Assembly: GCA_020852955.1 (NCBI GenBank)
Contig: JADYZW010000016.1
Location: 318,801 to 382,800 of the forward strand
From: Deltaproteobacteria bacterium
GTDB lineage: Bacteria > Desulfobacterota > Binatia > UTPRO1
Direction of reading: 5' to 3'
DNA length: 64,000 nucleotides
In this document: positions 8,722-18,847 of the stretch, piece by piece
How the letters are laid out: every line of letters begins with the position of its first letter
Numbering within the stretch: position 1 is the stretch's first letter
Program-made: the position numbers and the translations under genes
Notes under the pieces: model-generated
Database searches by the model: none
Told to the model about the DNA's origin: nothing
What the model saw: only the letters and a program-made list of their open reading frames with translations

Positions 8722-9705
8722 TCATCGCCGCAGCCTTCGCGGCTCGCCCTGCCACCACACGACCTGCTTGCCCGCCTGCCTGAGCAGTTCGAGGCCCATC
8801 GCGTCGCCGCGCTGATTCGGCTGCCGACAATGGACCCGCATCACCCCGCTGTTGATCGCCCGCTTCGCGCACATTACGCACGGCGTGTGCGTGAGGAACA
8901 TGACCTTGTCCTTCTCGATCGCGCCCGCTTTGAGAAGCGCGTTCTCCTCGGCGTGTACGTAGCCGCTACGATCGACCGGGATGAAGTCGCGGTCGTTCAT
9001 GCCGGCGGCGCCGCCGTTGTAGCCGACGCCGAGCACGCGCTCGAGATCGGCCGACACGACGACGCATCCGACCTTCTGCGAGCCGTCCGTCGAGCGCAAC
9101 GCGAGCGCCTCGGCGAAGCGCTGGTACGCCTCGGGAAGCGTCATCGAGGCCGGCAGGCGGCCGGCGACGAGCCCGGGAGGATGCGGCCCCGCCCCGCGCG
9201 GACGCCAGCGCGGATAGTGGATCACCGCCTTGCCCGCACGACGCAAGAGCTCGAGACCCTTGCGCCCGCGCGCGCTCGCCGTGCGATAGTAGACGTGGCT
9301 CACACCGCTGTTGATCGCACGCACCGCGCAGAGCCGACACGGCGCCTCGGTGACGAACATCACCTTGTCCTTCTCGACGGCGCCGGCGATGAGGAGCGCG
9401 TGCTCCTCGGCGTGGAGATGACTGTCGCGCGACCGCGCGTTGCCGGCGATGCCGCGCGCGCTCGCCGCGCCGCCCGAGAATCCGGCGCCGAGCACGCGCT
9501 CGAGGTTGAAGCTCACGAGCACGCATCCCGTCCGGTGCGCCGCCGCGGGCGAGCAGCGCGCCAATGCTTCGGCGAAGCGCAGGAACGATTCGAAGAGCGG
9601 AATGCGGTCCTGGTAGGCTCCGCAGTTCAGCGGGTGCGTGTTCTCGGGGCGGCCATCCTTCACGTGCGAGCGCCGGCGCGACCGCGGCGCGGAGCGGGCG
9701 GCCAC
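8722..9705 (-). CDS. Double-domain dCMP/cytidine deaminase-like protein
   Basis: This 327-aa protein contains two complete zinc-dependent deaminase domains in tandem. Domain 1 (about residues 40-162) has H98-A-E100 and C123-x2-C126. Domain 2 (about 190-315) has H251-A-E253 and C276-x2-C279. Both keep the proton-shuttling glutamate, so both look catalytically competent, and they resemble each other throughout (LERVLG, GAVEKDKVMF/GAIEKDKVMF, RAINSGV). A Pro/Arg-rich linker lies at 165-187. Canonical bacterial dCMP deaminase is one domain of 150-170 aa. The neighbours dut, thyA, folA and tmk support a role in making dUMP. The start is a GTG at 9705; a GTG at 9663 is possible. The substrate (dCMP or another cytosine nucleotide) is inferred. 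Confidence 0.85.
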   Translation of the reverse strand: MAARSAPRSRRRSHVKDGRPENTHPLNCGAYQDRIPLFESFLRFAEALARCSPAAAHRTGCVLVSFNLERVLGAGFSGGAASARGIAGNARSRDSHLHAEEHALLIAGAVEKDKVMFVTEAPCRLCAVRAINSGVSHVYYRTASARGRKGLELLRRAGKAVIHYPRWRPRGAGPHPPGLVAGRLPASMTLPEAYQRFAEALALRSTDGSQKVGCVVVSADLERVLGVGYNGGAAGMNDRDFIPVDRSGYVHAEENALLKAGAIEKDKVMFLTHTPCVMCAKRAINSGVMRVHCRQPNQRGDAMGLELLRQAGKQVVWWQGEPRRLRR

Positions 9706-9709
9706 GACG

Positions 9710-10195
9710 TCAGTCGCGGAAGTTGACGAACTGGAGCGCGAGTCCGAGGTCCGCGCCGCGGAGCTTCGCGATGACGTCCTGGAGATCGTCGCGCTTCTTT
9801 CCCGACACGCGCACCTCGTCGTCCATGATCTGCGCCTGCACCTTGGCGCCGGTCCCCTTGATGAACTTGACGATCTCGCGCGCCTTCTCCGTCTCGATGC
9901 CCTGCTGCACCGCGATCTTCTGCCGCGCTCGTCCTCCCTGCGCCGGCTCCATCGCTCCGTAGTCGAGGTTCTTGATCGGGACGTTGCGCTTGACGAGCTT
10001 CGACTGGAGAACGTCGACGACGGCCTTCACCTTGAAGTCGTCCGCCGAGGTGACGACGATCTCCTGCTGATCCCAGCCGATATCGGTCTTGCTGTCCTTG
10101 AGGTCGTAGCGCTGGGCGACCTCCTTGCGCGTCTGGTTGAGCGCGTTGTCGACCTCCTGCAGGTCGATGCGGGACACCACGTCGAACGAGGGCAT
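9710..10195 (-). CDS. yajQ: YajQ-family nucleotide-binding protein
   Basis: This 161-aa protein begins MPSFDVVSRIDLQEVDNALN and contains the family hallmarks RYDLKDSKT, YGAMEPAQGG, KIKGTGAK-like FIKGTGAKVQAQI and VRVSGKKRDDLQ. The family has two RNP-like domains; some members bind cyclic-di-GMP and act in regulation. Length is as usual (about 162). The start at 10195 was chosen over longer frames because it matches the family N-terminus exactly. It ends four bases before the double deaminase gene, so both may share a transcript. Confidence 0.93.
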   Translation of the reverse strand: MPSFDVVSRIDLQEVDNALNQTRKEVAQRYDLKDSKTDIGWDQQEIVVTSADDFKVKAVVDVLQSKLVKRNVPIKNLDYGAMEPAQGGRARQKIAVQQGIETEKAREIVKFIKGTGAKVQAQIMDDEVRVSGKKRDDLQDVIAKLRGADLGLALQFVNFRD

Positions 10196-10281
10196 GCGCC
10201 GTGTCGTAGCAAGACGATCGCGCGCGTGCCAGCGCACCCCCGTCCGGATCGCGGCTCCGCCGCGGCGCCGGACGCCTTCGG

Positions 10282-10995
10282 CTACTGCGACGGCCCGGGC
10301 GCCGCGCCGGGCGGCGTGATCACGTCGACGCCGCTCGGCACGGTGAACTCGAACGTCGCGTCGGGAACGTCCACGTTGCGCGCGATCGCGCTGAATCCGA
10401 GCGTCGTCACGTTGCCGAGCGGATCGGTGACGGCGGCCTCGACGATGTCGTACGTTGCGGCGTCCACGCCGAAGGCGAGAGCGCCCACATCGTCGCCGCG
10501 CTTCGAGGCGAGCGCCACGTAGAGGCGCTCCGCCGTGCAGCCGCGCGCGTCGGCCTCCGCCCGGAAGTCGTCCGTGATGCGCCCGACCCCGAGGAGGAAC
10601 GACACCGGCGTCGTCGAGACAAAGGCGGCGCGGAACGGCGCCTTCAGCACCTGGCGATCCTCGGGCTGATAGATCCACAGCAGATCGCCGTCGGAGACGA
10701 TCTGCTGCGCGCGCGGCGTCCGGAAGTCCCAGCGCATCTTGCCGGGCTTCTTGAACACGACGGTGCCCTCGGAGACGTCGCTCACGTCGAGCGACTTCAC
10801 CCTCATCTCCTGTCGGACGTTCGCGCGAAACGTGCGCGTCCCGTCGTACCGCTCCTGGAGCTTCCGCACGATGGTCGCCGGGTCGGGACACGCCGCGGCG
10901 CTGCCCGGCTTCGCCTCGGCACCGGCAAGCGCAACCGGACCCGACACCGAGACGAGCGCGAGCAGCACAACCCAGGCATTGACCCCGCGCGACAT
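10282..10995 (-). CDS. lolA: Outer-membrane lipoprotein carrier LolA
   Basis: This 237-aa protein has a signal peptide (hydrophobic residues 8-24, likely cleaved near AGA-EA at 25-28). The LolA beta-barrel segments follow: QERYDGTRTFRANVRQE, GTVVFKKPGKMRWDF, DGDLLWIYQPEDRQV and a lipid-facing core. LolA ferries lipoproteins across the periplasm from LolCDE to LolB, so an outer membrane is implied. It lies directly downstream of ftsK on the same strand, an arrangement also known in other Proteobacteria. Confidence 0.88.
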   Translation of the reverse strand: MSRGVNAWVVLLALVSVSGPVALAGAEAKPGSAAACPDPATIVRKLQERYDGTRTFRANVRQEMRVKSLDVSDVSEGTVVFKKPGKMRWDFRTPRAQQIVSDGDLLWIYQPEDRQVLKAPFRAAFVSTTPVSFLLGVGRITDDFRAEADARGCTAERLYVALASKRGDDVGALAFGVDAATYDIVEAAVTDPLGNVTTLGFSAIARNVDVPDATFEFTVPSGVDVITPPGAAPGPSQ

Positions 10996-11104
10996 GCCGC
11001 GGTCTCTAACAGCGCGGCGCGCTCCCCGCCAGCGGGGTCGCGCCGCTGGCCGCCGCGCCGACCGCGCGCGACGCGGCGCCGAGGTCCGTGCGTCCGAAGG
11101 ATGC

Positions 11105-13504
11105 TCAGTCCTCCGCGTCGACGGTCCGCGCCAGCACCTCGCGCGGGCGCGCGCCCTCCGCGCGCGACACCACGCCCTCGCGCTCCATCCGCTCGATCAT
11201 ACGCGCGGCCCGATTGTAACCCACGCGCAGCTTCCGCTGCAGCCACGAGATCGACGCCTGACGGCTCTCGGTCACGACCCGCACCGCCATGTCGTACATC
11301 TCGTCGTGCAGGTCGTCGTCCTCGTCGTCGCCGCCCTCCTCGTCGTCGCCGCCGTCGAGAAGCTCCATCTGGTAGGTCGGCGCGCCCTGCTTGCGCCAGA
11401 ACTCGACGACCTTCTGGACCTCCTCGTCGGAGACGAACGCGCCGTGGACCCGCGTGAGCCGCGCCGTGCCCGGAGGCAGGAAGAGGCAATCGCCCGCGCC
11501 GAGCAGGCGCTCGCTTCCCTGCGCGTCGAGAATCGTCCGCGAATCGATACGCGACGTCACCTGAAACGAGATGCGCGCCGGAAAGTTCGCCTTGATGAGA
11601 CCGGTGATGACGTCGACCGACGGGCGCTGGGTCGCGAGGATCAGGTGGATGCCGGCGGCGCGCGCCTTCTGCGCGAGCCTGGTGATCGACTCCTCGATCT
11701 CGCGCCCGACCGTCATCATGAGGTCGGCCAGCTCGTCGACGATGATGACGATGCGCGGCAGGTGCTCGTGCACGAGCGGCTGGCTGCCGAGCGGCTGGCC
11801 CGGTACGAAGGGCGTCGCGGCCTCGTCGGGATCCTCGGGTTCAGTGAGCTCGATCACGCCCGCCTGCTTCTCGGCCTGCTCGCCGGCGATCGCCTTGTTG
11901 TAGCCGTCGATGTTGCGGACGCCCTTCTCCTTGAGGAGGCGATAGCGCCGATCCATCTCCTGCATCACGTTGGCGAGCGCGTAGGCCGACTTCTTCGGAT
12001 CGGTCACGACCGGCACCAGGAGATGGGGAATGTTGTCGTAGACCGAGAGCTCGAGCATCTTCGGGTCGATCATGATGAAGCGCACGTCGTGCGGCGACGC
12101 TTCGTAGAGGATGCTCATGATCATGGCGTTCAGCGACACCGACTTGCCGGTGCCGGTCGCGCCCGCCATGAGGAGATGCGGCATCCGGCCGAGATCCGAC
12201 ACGTAGGTGTTACCGGTCGTGTCCTTGCCGAGCGCCAGCGTGAGCTTCGATTCGGAGCGCTGGAACTGGTCGCTCGCGATGATGTCGCGGAGCCACACCT
12301 TCTCGCGCCGCGGATTCGACACTTCGATGCCGACGACCGGCTTCCCAGGGATCGGCGCCAGGATGCGGACGCTGTGGGCGCGGAGCGCCATCGACAGGTC
12401 GTCGGCAAGGGTCACGACCCGATTCACCTTGACGCCGGCTGCCGGCTCGAACTCGAAGGTGGTGATGACCGGGCCCGGCCGGACGGCGACGACTCTTCCG
12501 TCGACACCGAAGTCGGCGAGCTTCGATTGCAGGATGCGGGAGCTCGCGAGCAGAGACTCCTCGTCGATCTCGACGCCGGAATCGACGGGCGCGTCGAGGA
12601 ACGTGAGCGGCGGCAGCTCGTACTTGGCGGTTCCCGACGAGAAGTGGAACTCCTCCTGCTTGAGCGCCTTCGGCGCCTTGCCCTTGCCGGGCTTGCCGGG
12701 GCGAGACTCTGGCTCGTTCACCACGATCGGCGGCGCGGGCTCGGGCGGCGGCAGCGCCGACCGCTTCCCGCGCTCGGGCTTCGGCTCCCGTTCGCGGCGC
12801 TCGCGCGGCGGCCGCAAGGTGACGACGTCGTCCTCATCGTCGTCGGGCCGGTGGCGCTCGCGCCAGCGCAGCACGGCGCCCGCCACCGCGTCGCGCATGG
12901 CCGTGGCGCGGCGCGCCACGGCGGTCACGCCGCCGACGAGCGAGCCGCCCGTCACCACCATCGTCGTGAGGACGAGGCCGGTCACGACGATCAGGAAGGC
13001 GCCGAGCGAGTTGAAGAGCCCGGCCAGCACGCTCGCGAGGAAGCCTCCGACCCAGCCGCCCGCCGCCGCTTCGCGGCCAGGACCGCGCACCAGCGCGAGG
13101 GTCGTGGCGACGAGCAGGAGCTCCGCCGTCAGCACCGCGCCGCGCACGGCCGACAGCGCGAGCGACCCGCCCCGCAGCACCACGACGGCGACGAGGACGA
13201 TGCTCGCCGGAACGAGAAACGCCGCCAGGCCGAAGGCCTGCATGAAGAGGTCGGAGAGCAGGTGGCCGACGGGACCCCCGACGTTCCCCGCCGCCCGGCC
13301 CGGCGAGTAGCTCAGGAAGCTCAGGCCGAGATAGCAGGCCCCGGCGATCGCGAAGAGCGCCTCGACCTCACGCCTGAGCGTTCCGGTCGCCCGCTCGACC
13401 TTCTCCCGCACCCCACCCTTGGCTACGCGCGCCGCTTTTCCAGCCACCACCACCCCCGACGACGGATCGCTTGAGACTTGGCATGGACGGCCAGGGAGGC
13501 GCAA
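11105..13504 (-). CDS. ftsK: DNA translocase FtsK/SpoIIIE
   Basis: This protein of about 799 aa has four N-terminal membrane segments (about residues 48-66, 85-110, 118-140, 155-185), a variable Pro/Arg/Glu linker (about 200-290), an alpha/beta motor, and a C-terminal winged-helix gamma domain that reads KOPS-type sites. The motor contains Walker A GATGTGKSVSLNA, VRFIMIDPKMLELS and the Walker B segment RIVIIVDELADLMM. The furthest upstream start is a TTG at 13504. Three consecutive GTG codons at 13445-13453 would give about 780-782 aa and are equally plausible. FtsK pumps DNA and activates dimer resolution at the septum. lolA follows on the same strand. Confidence 0.93.
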   Translation of the reverse strand: MRLPGRPCQVSSDPSSGVVVAGKAARVAKGGVREKVERATGTLRREVEALFAIAGACYLGLSFLSYSPGRAAGNVGGPVGHLLSDLFMQAFGLAAFLVPASIVLVAVVVLRGGSLALSAVRGAVLTAELLLVATTLALVRGPGREAAAGGWVGGFLASVLAGLFNSLGAFLIVVTGLVLTTMVVTGGSLVGGVTAVARRATAMRDAVAGAVLRWRERHRPDDDEDDVVTLRPPRERREREPKPERGKRSALPPPEPAPPIVVNEPESRPGKPGKGKAPKALKQEEFHFSSGTAKYELPPLTFLDAPVDSGVEIDEESLLASSRILQSKLADFGVDGRVVAVRPGPVITTFEFEPAAGVKVNRVVTLADDLSMALRAHSVRILAPIPGKPVVGIEVSNPRREKVWLRDIIASDQFQRSESKLTLALGKDTTGNTYVSDLGRMPHLLMAGATGTGKSVSLNAMIMSILYEASPHDVRFIMIDPKMLELSVYDNIPHLLVPVVTDPKKSAYALANVMQEMDRRYRLLKEKGVRNIDGYNKAIAGEQAEKQAGVIELTEPEDPDEAATPFVPGQPLGSQPLVHEHLPRIVIIVDELADLMMTVGREIEESITRLAQKARAAGIHLILATQRPSVDVITGLIKANFPARISFQVTSRIDSRTILDAQGSERLLGAGDCLFLPPGTARLTRVHGAFVSDEEVQKVVEFWRKQGAPTYQMELLDGGDDEEGGDDEDDDLHDEMYDMAVRVVTESRQASISWLQRKLRVGYNRAARMIERMEREGVVSRAEGARPREVLARTVDAED

Positions 13505-13550
13505 GTCCCGAACGCCCGCGGACCGGCGGCCGCCCCCGCGGCGCCGCCGG

Positions 13551-15212
13551 TCAGAGCTCCATCACGACCGGGAGGATCACGGGTCGGCGCTCGAGCGTCT
13601 TCTTGAAGTAGCGGCGAAGGGTCTTCCGCATCTCCTCCTTCACCTCGGCGGGCACCGTGCGCGACTCCGGGGCGAGCGCCGCCAGCGCCTCGAGGACCGC
13701 CTCCTTGGCGCGGTCGAAATACGGCTGGCTGTCATCCTCGAAGACGAAGCCGCGCGAGATAAGGTCGGGCCCCGAGATGATCTCGCCGGTGTGCTGGTTC
13801 ACGGCGAGGATCGCGAGAACGAGGCCGCCGTCGGAGAGGTGCCGCCGGTCGCGCAGCACGACGTCGCCGACGTCGCCGACGCCCTTACCGTCGACGAAGA
13901 CGCGCCCCGACGGCACCGACTCGGCGCGGCGCGCCCCGCCGGCGTCGATCTCGAGCACGTCGCCGTCCTCGAGCAGGAAGCAGTCGGAGGGCGCCACCCC
14001 CATGTCGGCGGCGAGCGCCCCATGGCGGACGAGATGGCGATACTCGCCGTGCACGGGCACGAAGTAGCGCGGGCGCGTGAGCTGGAGCATGAGCTGGAGC
14101 TCCGACTGGCTCGCGTGCCCGGAGACGTGCAGCCCCGCGTGCGGCTCGTGCAGGACGTCGGCGCCGCGACGGCAGAGATGGTTGATGACGTCGCCGATCG
14201 GCTTCTCGTTGCCCGGAATGATACGGGACGACAAGATCACGGTGTCGCCGGTCTCGATCTTCACCTGCTTGTGGTCGTCCATCGCGATCCGGGCGAGCGC
14301 CGAGAGCGGCTCGCCCTGACTCCCGGTCGAGAGCAGCGTCACCCGATCGGGCGGCAGGCCGCGCGCCTCCGCGAGGTCGACGATCAGCCCGGGCGGCACG
14401 CGCAGGTAGCCGAGGTCCTGGCCGGTCTGGACGTTCTGCACCATGCCGCGGCCGAGGACGGCGACCCGCCGTCCGGTCTTCGCCGAGACGTCGAGCACCT
14501 GCTGGATGCGATGCAGGTGCGACGCGAACGTCGCGACGAGCACGCGTCCCCGCGCCCGCTGGAAGGTCGCCTCGAAGCGCGCGGTGAGGCTGCGTTCCGA
14601 GGGCGTCACCCCGGGTCGGTCGACGTTGGTCGAATCCGAGAGTAGCGCCAGCACGCCCGAGTCGCCGAGCGCCGCGAACCGCCCGAGGTCCGACGGCAGG
14701 CCGTCGAGCGGCGTCTGGTCGAACTTGAAGTCGCCGGTGTGCACGACCGTGCCGAGCGGGGTTCGGATCGCCAGCCCCACGGCGTCAACGATGCTGTGGG
14801 TGATGTGGATCGCTTCGATCTCGAACGGACCGACGCGCCACGTATCGCCCGCCTTGAAGCGCTCGAGCGGCGACGCCAGCTCGTGCTCCTCGAGCTTGTG
14901 CGCGACGAGCGCGTGCGCGAACGGCGTCGCGTAGGTCGGCACCGGCATCTCGCGCGTCACGAACGGGAGGGCGCCGACGTGGTCCTCGTGCCCGTGCGTG
15001 CAGATGATCGCCTTCAGACGATCGGGACGCTCGCGGAGATACGTCAGGTCCGGGATCACCAGGTCGATGCCGAGCATCGAGGGCTCGGGGAACATGACGC
15101 CGCAGTCGAGCGCGACGGCGCTGTCGCCGTACTCGATCAGCATCATGTTGAGCCCGATCTCGCCGAGCCCGCCGAGGGGAACGATCCGTAGTACGTCCCG
15201 CGCGTCGCTCAT
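13551..15212 (-). CDS. rnj: Ribonuclease J
   Basis: This 553-aa metallo-beta-lactamase/beta-CASP ribonuclease combines endonuclease and 5'-3' exonuclease activity in mRNA decay and rRNA maturation. Metal ligands are visible in ICTHGHEDHVGALPF. Beta-CASP segments are VATFASHLHRIQQ, LSTGSQGEP and VSGHASQSEL, and the C-terminal domain matches RNase J. The start at 15212 was chosen because it gives the family N-terminus VLRIVPLGGLGEIGLN and the usual length. RNase J in a Gram-negative organism is typical of Deltaproteobacteria-like lineages and absent from most Gammaproteobacteria. Confidence 0.94.
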   Translation of the reverse strand: MSDARDVLRIVPLGGLGEIGLNMMLIEYGDSAVALDCGVMFPEPSMLGIDLVIPDLTYLRERPDRLKAIICTHGHEDHVGALPFVTREMPVPTYATPFAHALVAHKLEEHELASPLERFKAGDTWRVGPFEIEAIHITHSIVDAVGLAIRTPLGTVVHTGDFKFDQTPLDGLPSDLGRFAALGDSGVLALLSDSTNVDRPGVTPSERSLTARFEATFQRARGRVLVATFASHLHRIQQVLDVSAKTGRRVAVLGRGMVQNVQTGQDLGYLRVPPGLIVDLAEARGLPPDRVTLLSTGSQGEPLSALARIAMDDHKQVKIETGDTVILSSRIIPGNEKPIGDVINHLCRRGADVLHEPHAGLHVSGHASQSELQLMLQLTRPRYFVPVHGEYRHLVRHGALAADMGVAPSDCFLLEDGDVLEIDAGGARRAESVPSGRVFVDGKGVGDVGDVVLRDRRHLSDGGLVLAILAVNQHTGEIISGPDLISRGFVFEDDSQPYFDRAKEAVLEALAALAPESRTVPAEVKEEMRKTLRRYFKKTLERRPVILPVVMEL

Positions 15213-15304
15213 CGTGTCTTCCCGGACAGCGTGGCTCGACCACCCATCGTCGGGACGTTTCCACAAAGCATCCGAGGATACCAGGCATCCCGGCGAAGCG
15301 GGCG

Positions 15305-15487
15305 TCAGCCGCGCGTCACGAGCGGCTCTCCCGCGAGCAGATCCGCGAGCGCCTCCATCCCGGGAGGGAGAGCCGCGCGAAGATCGTCCGGCGCGACGGC
15401 AAGCTCCGGGGAGACGACTCCGGGCCCCATCACGCGCCGATCGAGCACGAGATCGGCGAAGGCGGCCGCAGTCGGACGATCCGCCAT
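15305..15487 (-). CDS. Short hypothetical ORF, 60 aa
   Basis: An ATG at 15487 opens a 60-codon frame with G/C-rich third positions like the surrounding genes. The peptide includes MGPGVVSPELAVAPDDL and ALPPGMEALADLLAGE. The GPGVVSPE segment loosely recalls C-terminal tails of saccharopine-dehydrogenase-like proteins, so it may be a remnant rather than a functional gene. There is no clear Shine-Dalgarno sequence. It fills part of the 383-base gap between RNase J and ssb; the rest of that gap holds the ssb promoter. I do not assign a function. Confidence 0.28.
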   Translation of the reverse strand: MADRPTAAAFADLVLDRRVMGPGVVSPELAVAPDDLRAALPPGMEALADLLAGEPLVTRG

Positions 15488-15530
15488 CGAAAGCGGCGCA
15501 CGTCGGGAACACACACGGTACTCGTCGTCG

Positions 15531-15559
15531 TTGACGCTCGTGGGGGTCGCTGTTAAGCG
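15531..15559 (+). promoter_or_regulatory. Putative sigma-70 type promoter for ssb
   Basis: TTGACG (15531-15536) is followed after 17 bases by TAAGCG (15554-15559). The -35 is strong and the -10 weak. The ssb ATG lies 37 bases downstream behind a good GGAGG ribosome binding site. Confidence 0.45.
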
Positions 15560-15595
15560 TCGCCAAACGTCGAGCTGCACCCCCCGGAGGTCATC

Positions 15596-16039
15596 ATGTC
15601 GGTCAACAAAGCCATCCTCGTCGGCAATCTCGGCAAGGATCCCGAGATCCGCTTCACCGGCACCGGCCGCGCCGTCTGCAAGTTCCCGCTCGCGACCACC
15701 ACGAGCTGGAACGACACCGAAGGGACGCGCCAGGAGCGTACCGAGTGGCACAACGTCATCGTCTGGGGGAAGCAGGGCGAGAACTGCGGTAAGTTCCTGA
15801 GCAAAGGACGGCAGGTCTTCGTCGAGGGCGAGATCCGCACCCGCAGCTACGACGACAAGGACGGCAACAAGCGCTACATCACCGAGATCGTCGCCCAGAA
15901 CGTCCGCTTCCTCGGCGGTGGCGCCGGCGGCGGCCGCGGCGCAGGCGGCGACCCTGGATTCCCGGAGGAGCCGGCGACGGGCATGGGTGGCGGTGGCGGC
16001 GGCGCCCCCGCCACCGACGACGACGACATCCCGTTCTAG
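15596..16039 (+). CDS. ssb: Single-stranded DNA-binding protein
   Basis: This 147-aa protein has an N-terminal OB fold (residues 1-105, with [18 protein letters not shown] and [14 protein letters not shown]), a glycine-rich linker and the acidic tip DDDDIPF that recruits repair and replication partners. It coats single-stranded DNA in replication, recombination and repair. The gene has a strong Shine-Dalgarno GGAGG and is flanked by oppositely oriented genes, so it is transcribed alone. Confidence 0.97.
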   Translation: MSVNKAILVGNLGKDPEIRFTGTGRAVCKFPLATTTSWNDTEGTRQERTEWHNVIVWGKQGENCGKFLSKGRQVFVEGEIRTRSYDDKDGNKRYITEIVAQNVRFLGGGAGGGRGAGGDPGFPEEPATGMGGGGGGAPATDDDDIPF

Positions 16040-16078
16040 AAGCCCGCATCGGGCGGTCGGCATCGACCCGTGGGCTTC
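16039..16078. terminator. Hairpin between convergent ssb and radC
   Basis: A nine-pair stem (GAAGCCCGC at 16039-16047 with GTGGGCTTC at 16070-16078, one G-T pair) encloses a second GGG/CCC pairing. It starts immediately after the ssb stop. It lacks a T-run on either strand, so intrinsic termination is only plausible. Confidence 0.4.
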
Positions 16079-16107
16079 GCGAGCCCTCCGCGACGAGCGA
16101 CCCGGCG

Positions 16108-16800
16108 TCAGAGCCCCTCGTCGGAGAAGCTCACGTAGCGCCCGTGCCCGATGATCACGTGGTCGAGCACCCGGACGCCCATGAGCTCGCCCACTTCTCG
16201 CAGACGATGCGTGATCGCGATGTCTTCCGCGCTCGGCGTCGGATCGCCGCTCGGGTGATTGTGGACGAGGATGATGGCGGCTGCGCTCTCTTCGATCACC
16301 GGCACGAACACCTCGCGGGGATGCACCAGCGACGCCGTGAGCGTACCCTCCGAGACGCGCACGTCCTTGAGGGGCCGGTTCTTGCCGTCGAGGAGGATGA
16401 CGTGGAACTGCTCCTTGCGGAGCGCCGCCAGGCGCTCGCCGCAATGACGGTAGACCTCCGCGCTCGTGCGGAGCGGCATCCCGCGCGCGAGCCGTTGCTG
16501 CCCGTAGCGGCGCGCGAGCTCGCCGAGGGCCTGCGCCGCGACGGCACGCGCGGCGCCGATTCCGGGCGTGGCGCGAAGCGCGCGCACCGGCGCATCGACG
16601 AGTCCGCGGAGCGACCCGAAGCGCTCCAGCCAGGCGCGCGCCTGATCGACCGCATTCGGCGCGCCGCGCGCCGCGGTCGGAAAGACCACGGCGAGGAGCT
16701 CCGCGTCCGAGAGCCGCTCCGGACCGGCGTCGAGCATCTTCTCGCGCGGCCGCTCGTGCACCGGCCACGCTCGGATGGAGTGCGATCGGCGATGCCGCAT
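16108..16800 (-). CDS. radC: RadC/YeeS-family JAMM-motif protein
   Basis: This 230-aa protein has an N-terminal helix-hairpin-helix (ATPGIGAARAVAAQAL, about residues 80-95). The MPN+/JAMM metal-binding core follows, with VHNHPSGDPTPSAED and upstream glutamate. Despite the name, a general recombination role for RadC is doubtful. The JAMM domain suggests a metalloprotease or nuclease, and members are often linked to mobile DNA or DNA processing. The start at 16800 fits the family length of about 225. Confidence 0.9.
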   Translation of the reverse strand: MRHRRSHSIRAWPVHERPREKMLDAGPERLSDAELLAVVFPTAARGAPNAVDQARAWLERFGSLRGLVDAPVRALRATPGIGAARAVAAQALGELARRYGQQRLARGMPLRTSAEVYRHCGERLAALRKEQFHVILLDGKNRPLKDVRVSEGTLTASLVHPREVFVPVIEESAAAIILVHNHPSGDPTPSAEDIAITHRLREVGELMGVRVLDHVIIGHGRYVSFSDEGL

Positions 16801-16858
16801 GCCGACGGTCGTAGCCAGGTCCTCCGGCCGCCGCACCGCTACGCGTAGCGGGCGCGGC

Positions 16859-17661
16859 TCAGGCGGAGCGCGCGGCGCGCGGCGCGGGCGGCGCGGGCGG
16901 CGCCGCCGCCACCTCGCCGCAACGCTCCGCGCGAATGCGCCGCAGCGCCGTCTCCATGACGGATCGCACGTGGTCGCGGAGCGCGGTGCCGTCGTCGAAG
17001 CCGCCGACCGGGATGGGATCGAGCACCTGGATGACGATGTCGGCGGAGGTGCGCAGGGTGACGCCGTACTTCGGGAGCGCGTCGAGCGTCCCATCGAGCA
17101 CGATCGGCAGGATCGGAACCCCGTGCCGGAGCGCGAGGGTGAAGGCGCCGTGCTTGAACTCGCGCAGCTCGCCGTCGATCGACCGGGTGCCTTCCGGGAA
17201 GATCAGGACGGAGCTGCCGCTCTCGAGCGCCTCGCCGCAGGACGCCATCATCCTGACGGCGTCCTGCCGATCTCCTCGCCGGATGCGGATGTAGCGATTG
17301 AGGGTCATGTTCCAGCCGATGAAGGGCACACGGAAGATCTCCTCCTTGGAGACCCATTTGAAATGCCGGTAGAGCCGGAAGAGCACGAGGATGTCGAGCA
17401 GCGATTGGTGATTCGAGACGATGACGTACGCGCGATCGTCGCGCAGACGCTCGCGACCGCGGACCGTCGTCGTCCAGTACGGAAAGACGTACGTGTAGAG
17501 CGAGGCCCACGCGCACGAGTACAGGTGCAGGACGCGCAGGCGCCGATCGCAGGGCGCCGTCACGAGCCAGATCATGAACGCGACGACGAAGAGCGGCGGG
17601 CACGTGAGCAGGATCAGCGCCCAGAGACCGTAGGAGGCGAGCGTCTTCGCCGTCCGGTCCA

Positions 17662-17665
<4 letters not shown>
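16859..17665 (-). CDS. plsC: 1-acyl-sn-glycerol-3-phosphate acyltransferase
   Basis: This 268-aa membrane-associated acyltransferase makes phosphatidic acid from lysophosphatidic acid. Motif I is NHQSLLDIL (catalytic His and Asp, about residue 90). Motif III is FPEGTRS (about residue 158). An N-terminal hydrophobic segment spans residues 8-32. The ATG at 17665 overlaps the rlmI stop by four bases; a second ATG follows at once. The C-terminus ends in an Ala/Pro-rich tail without known function. Confidence 0.92.
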
Positions 17666-18843
<1,178 letters not shown>

Positions 18844-18847
18844 GGCG

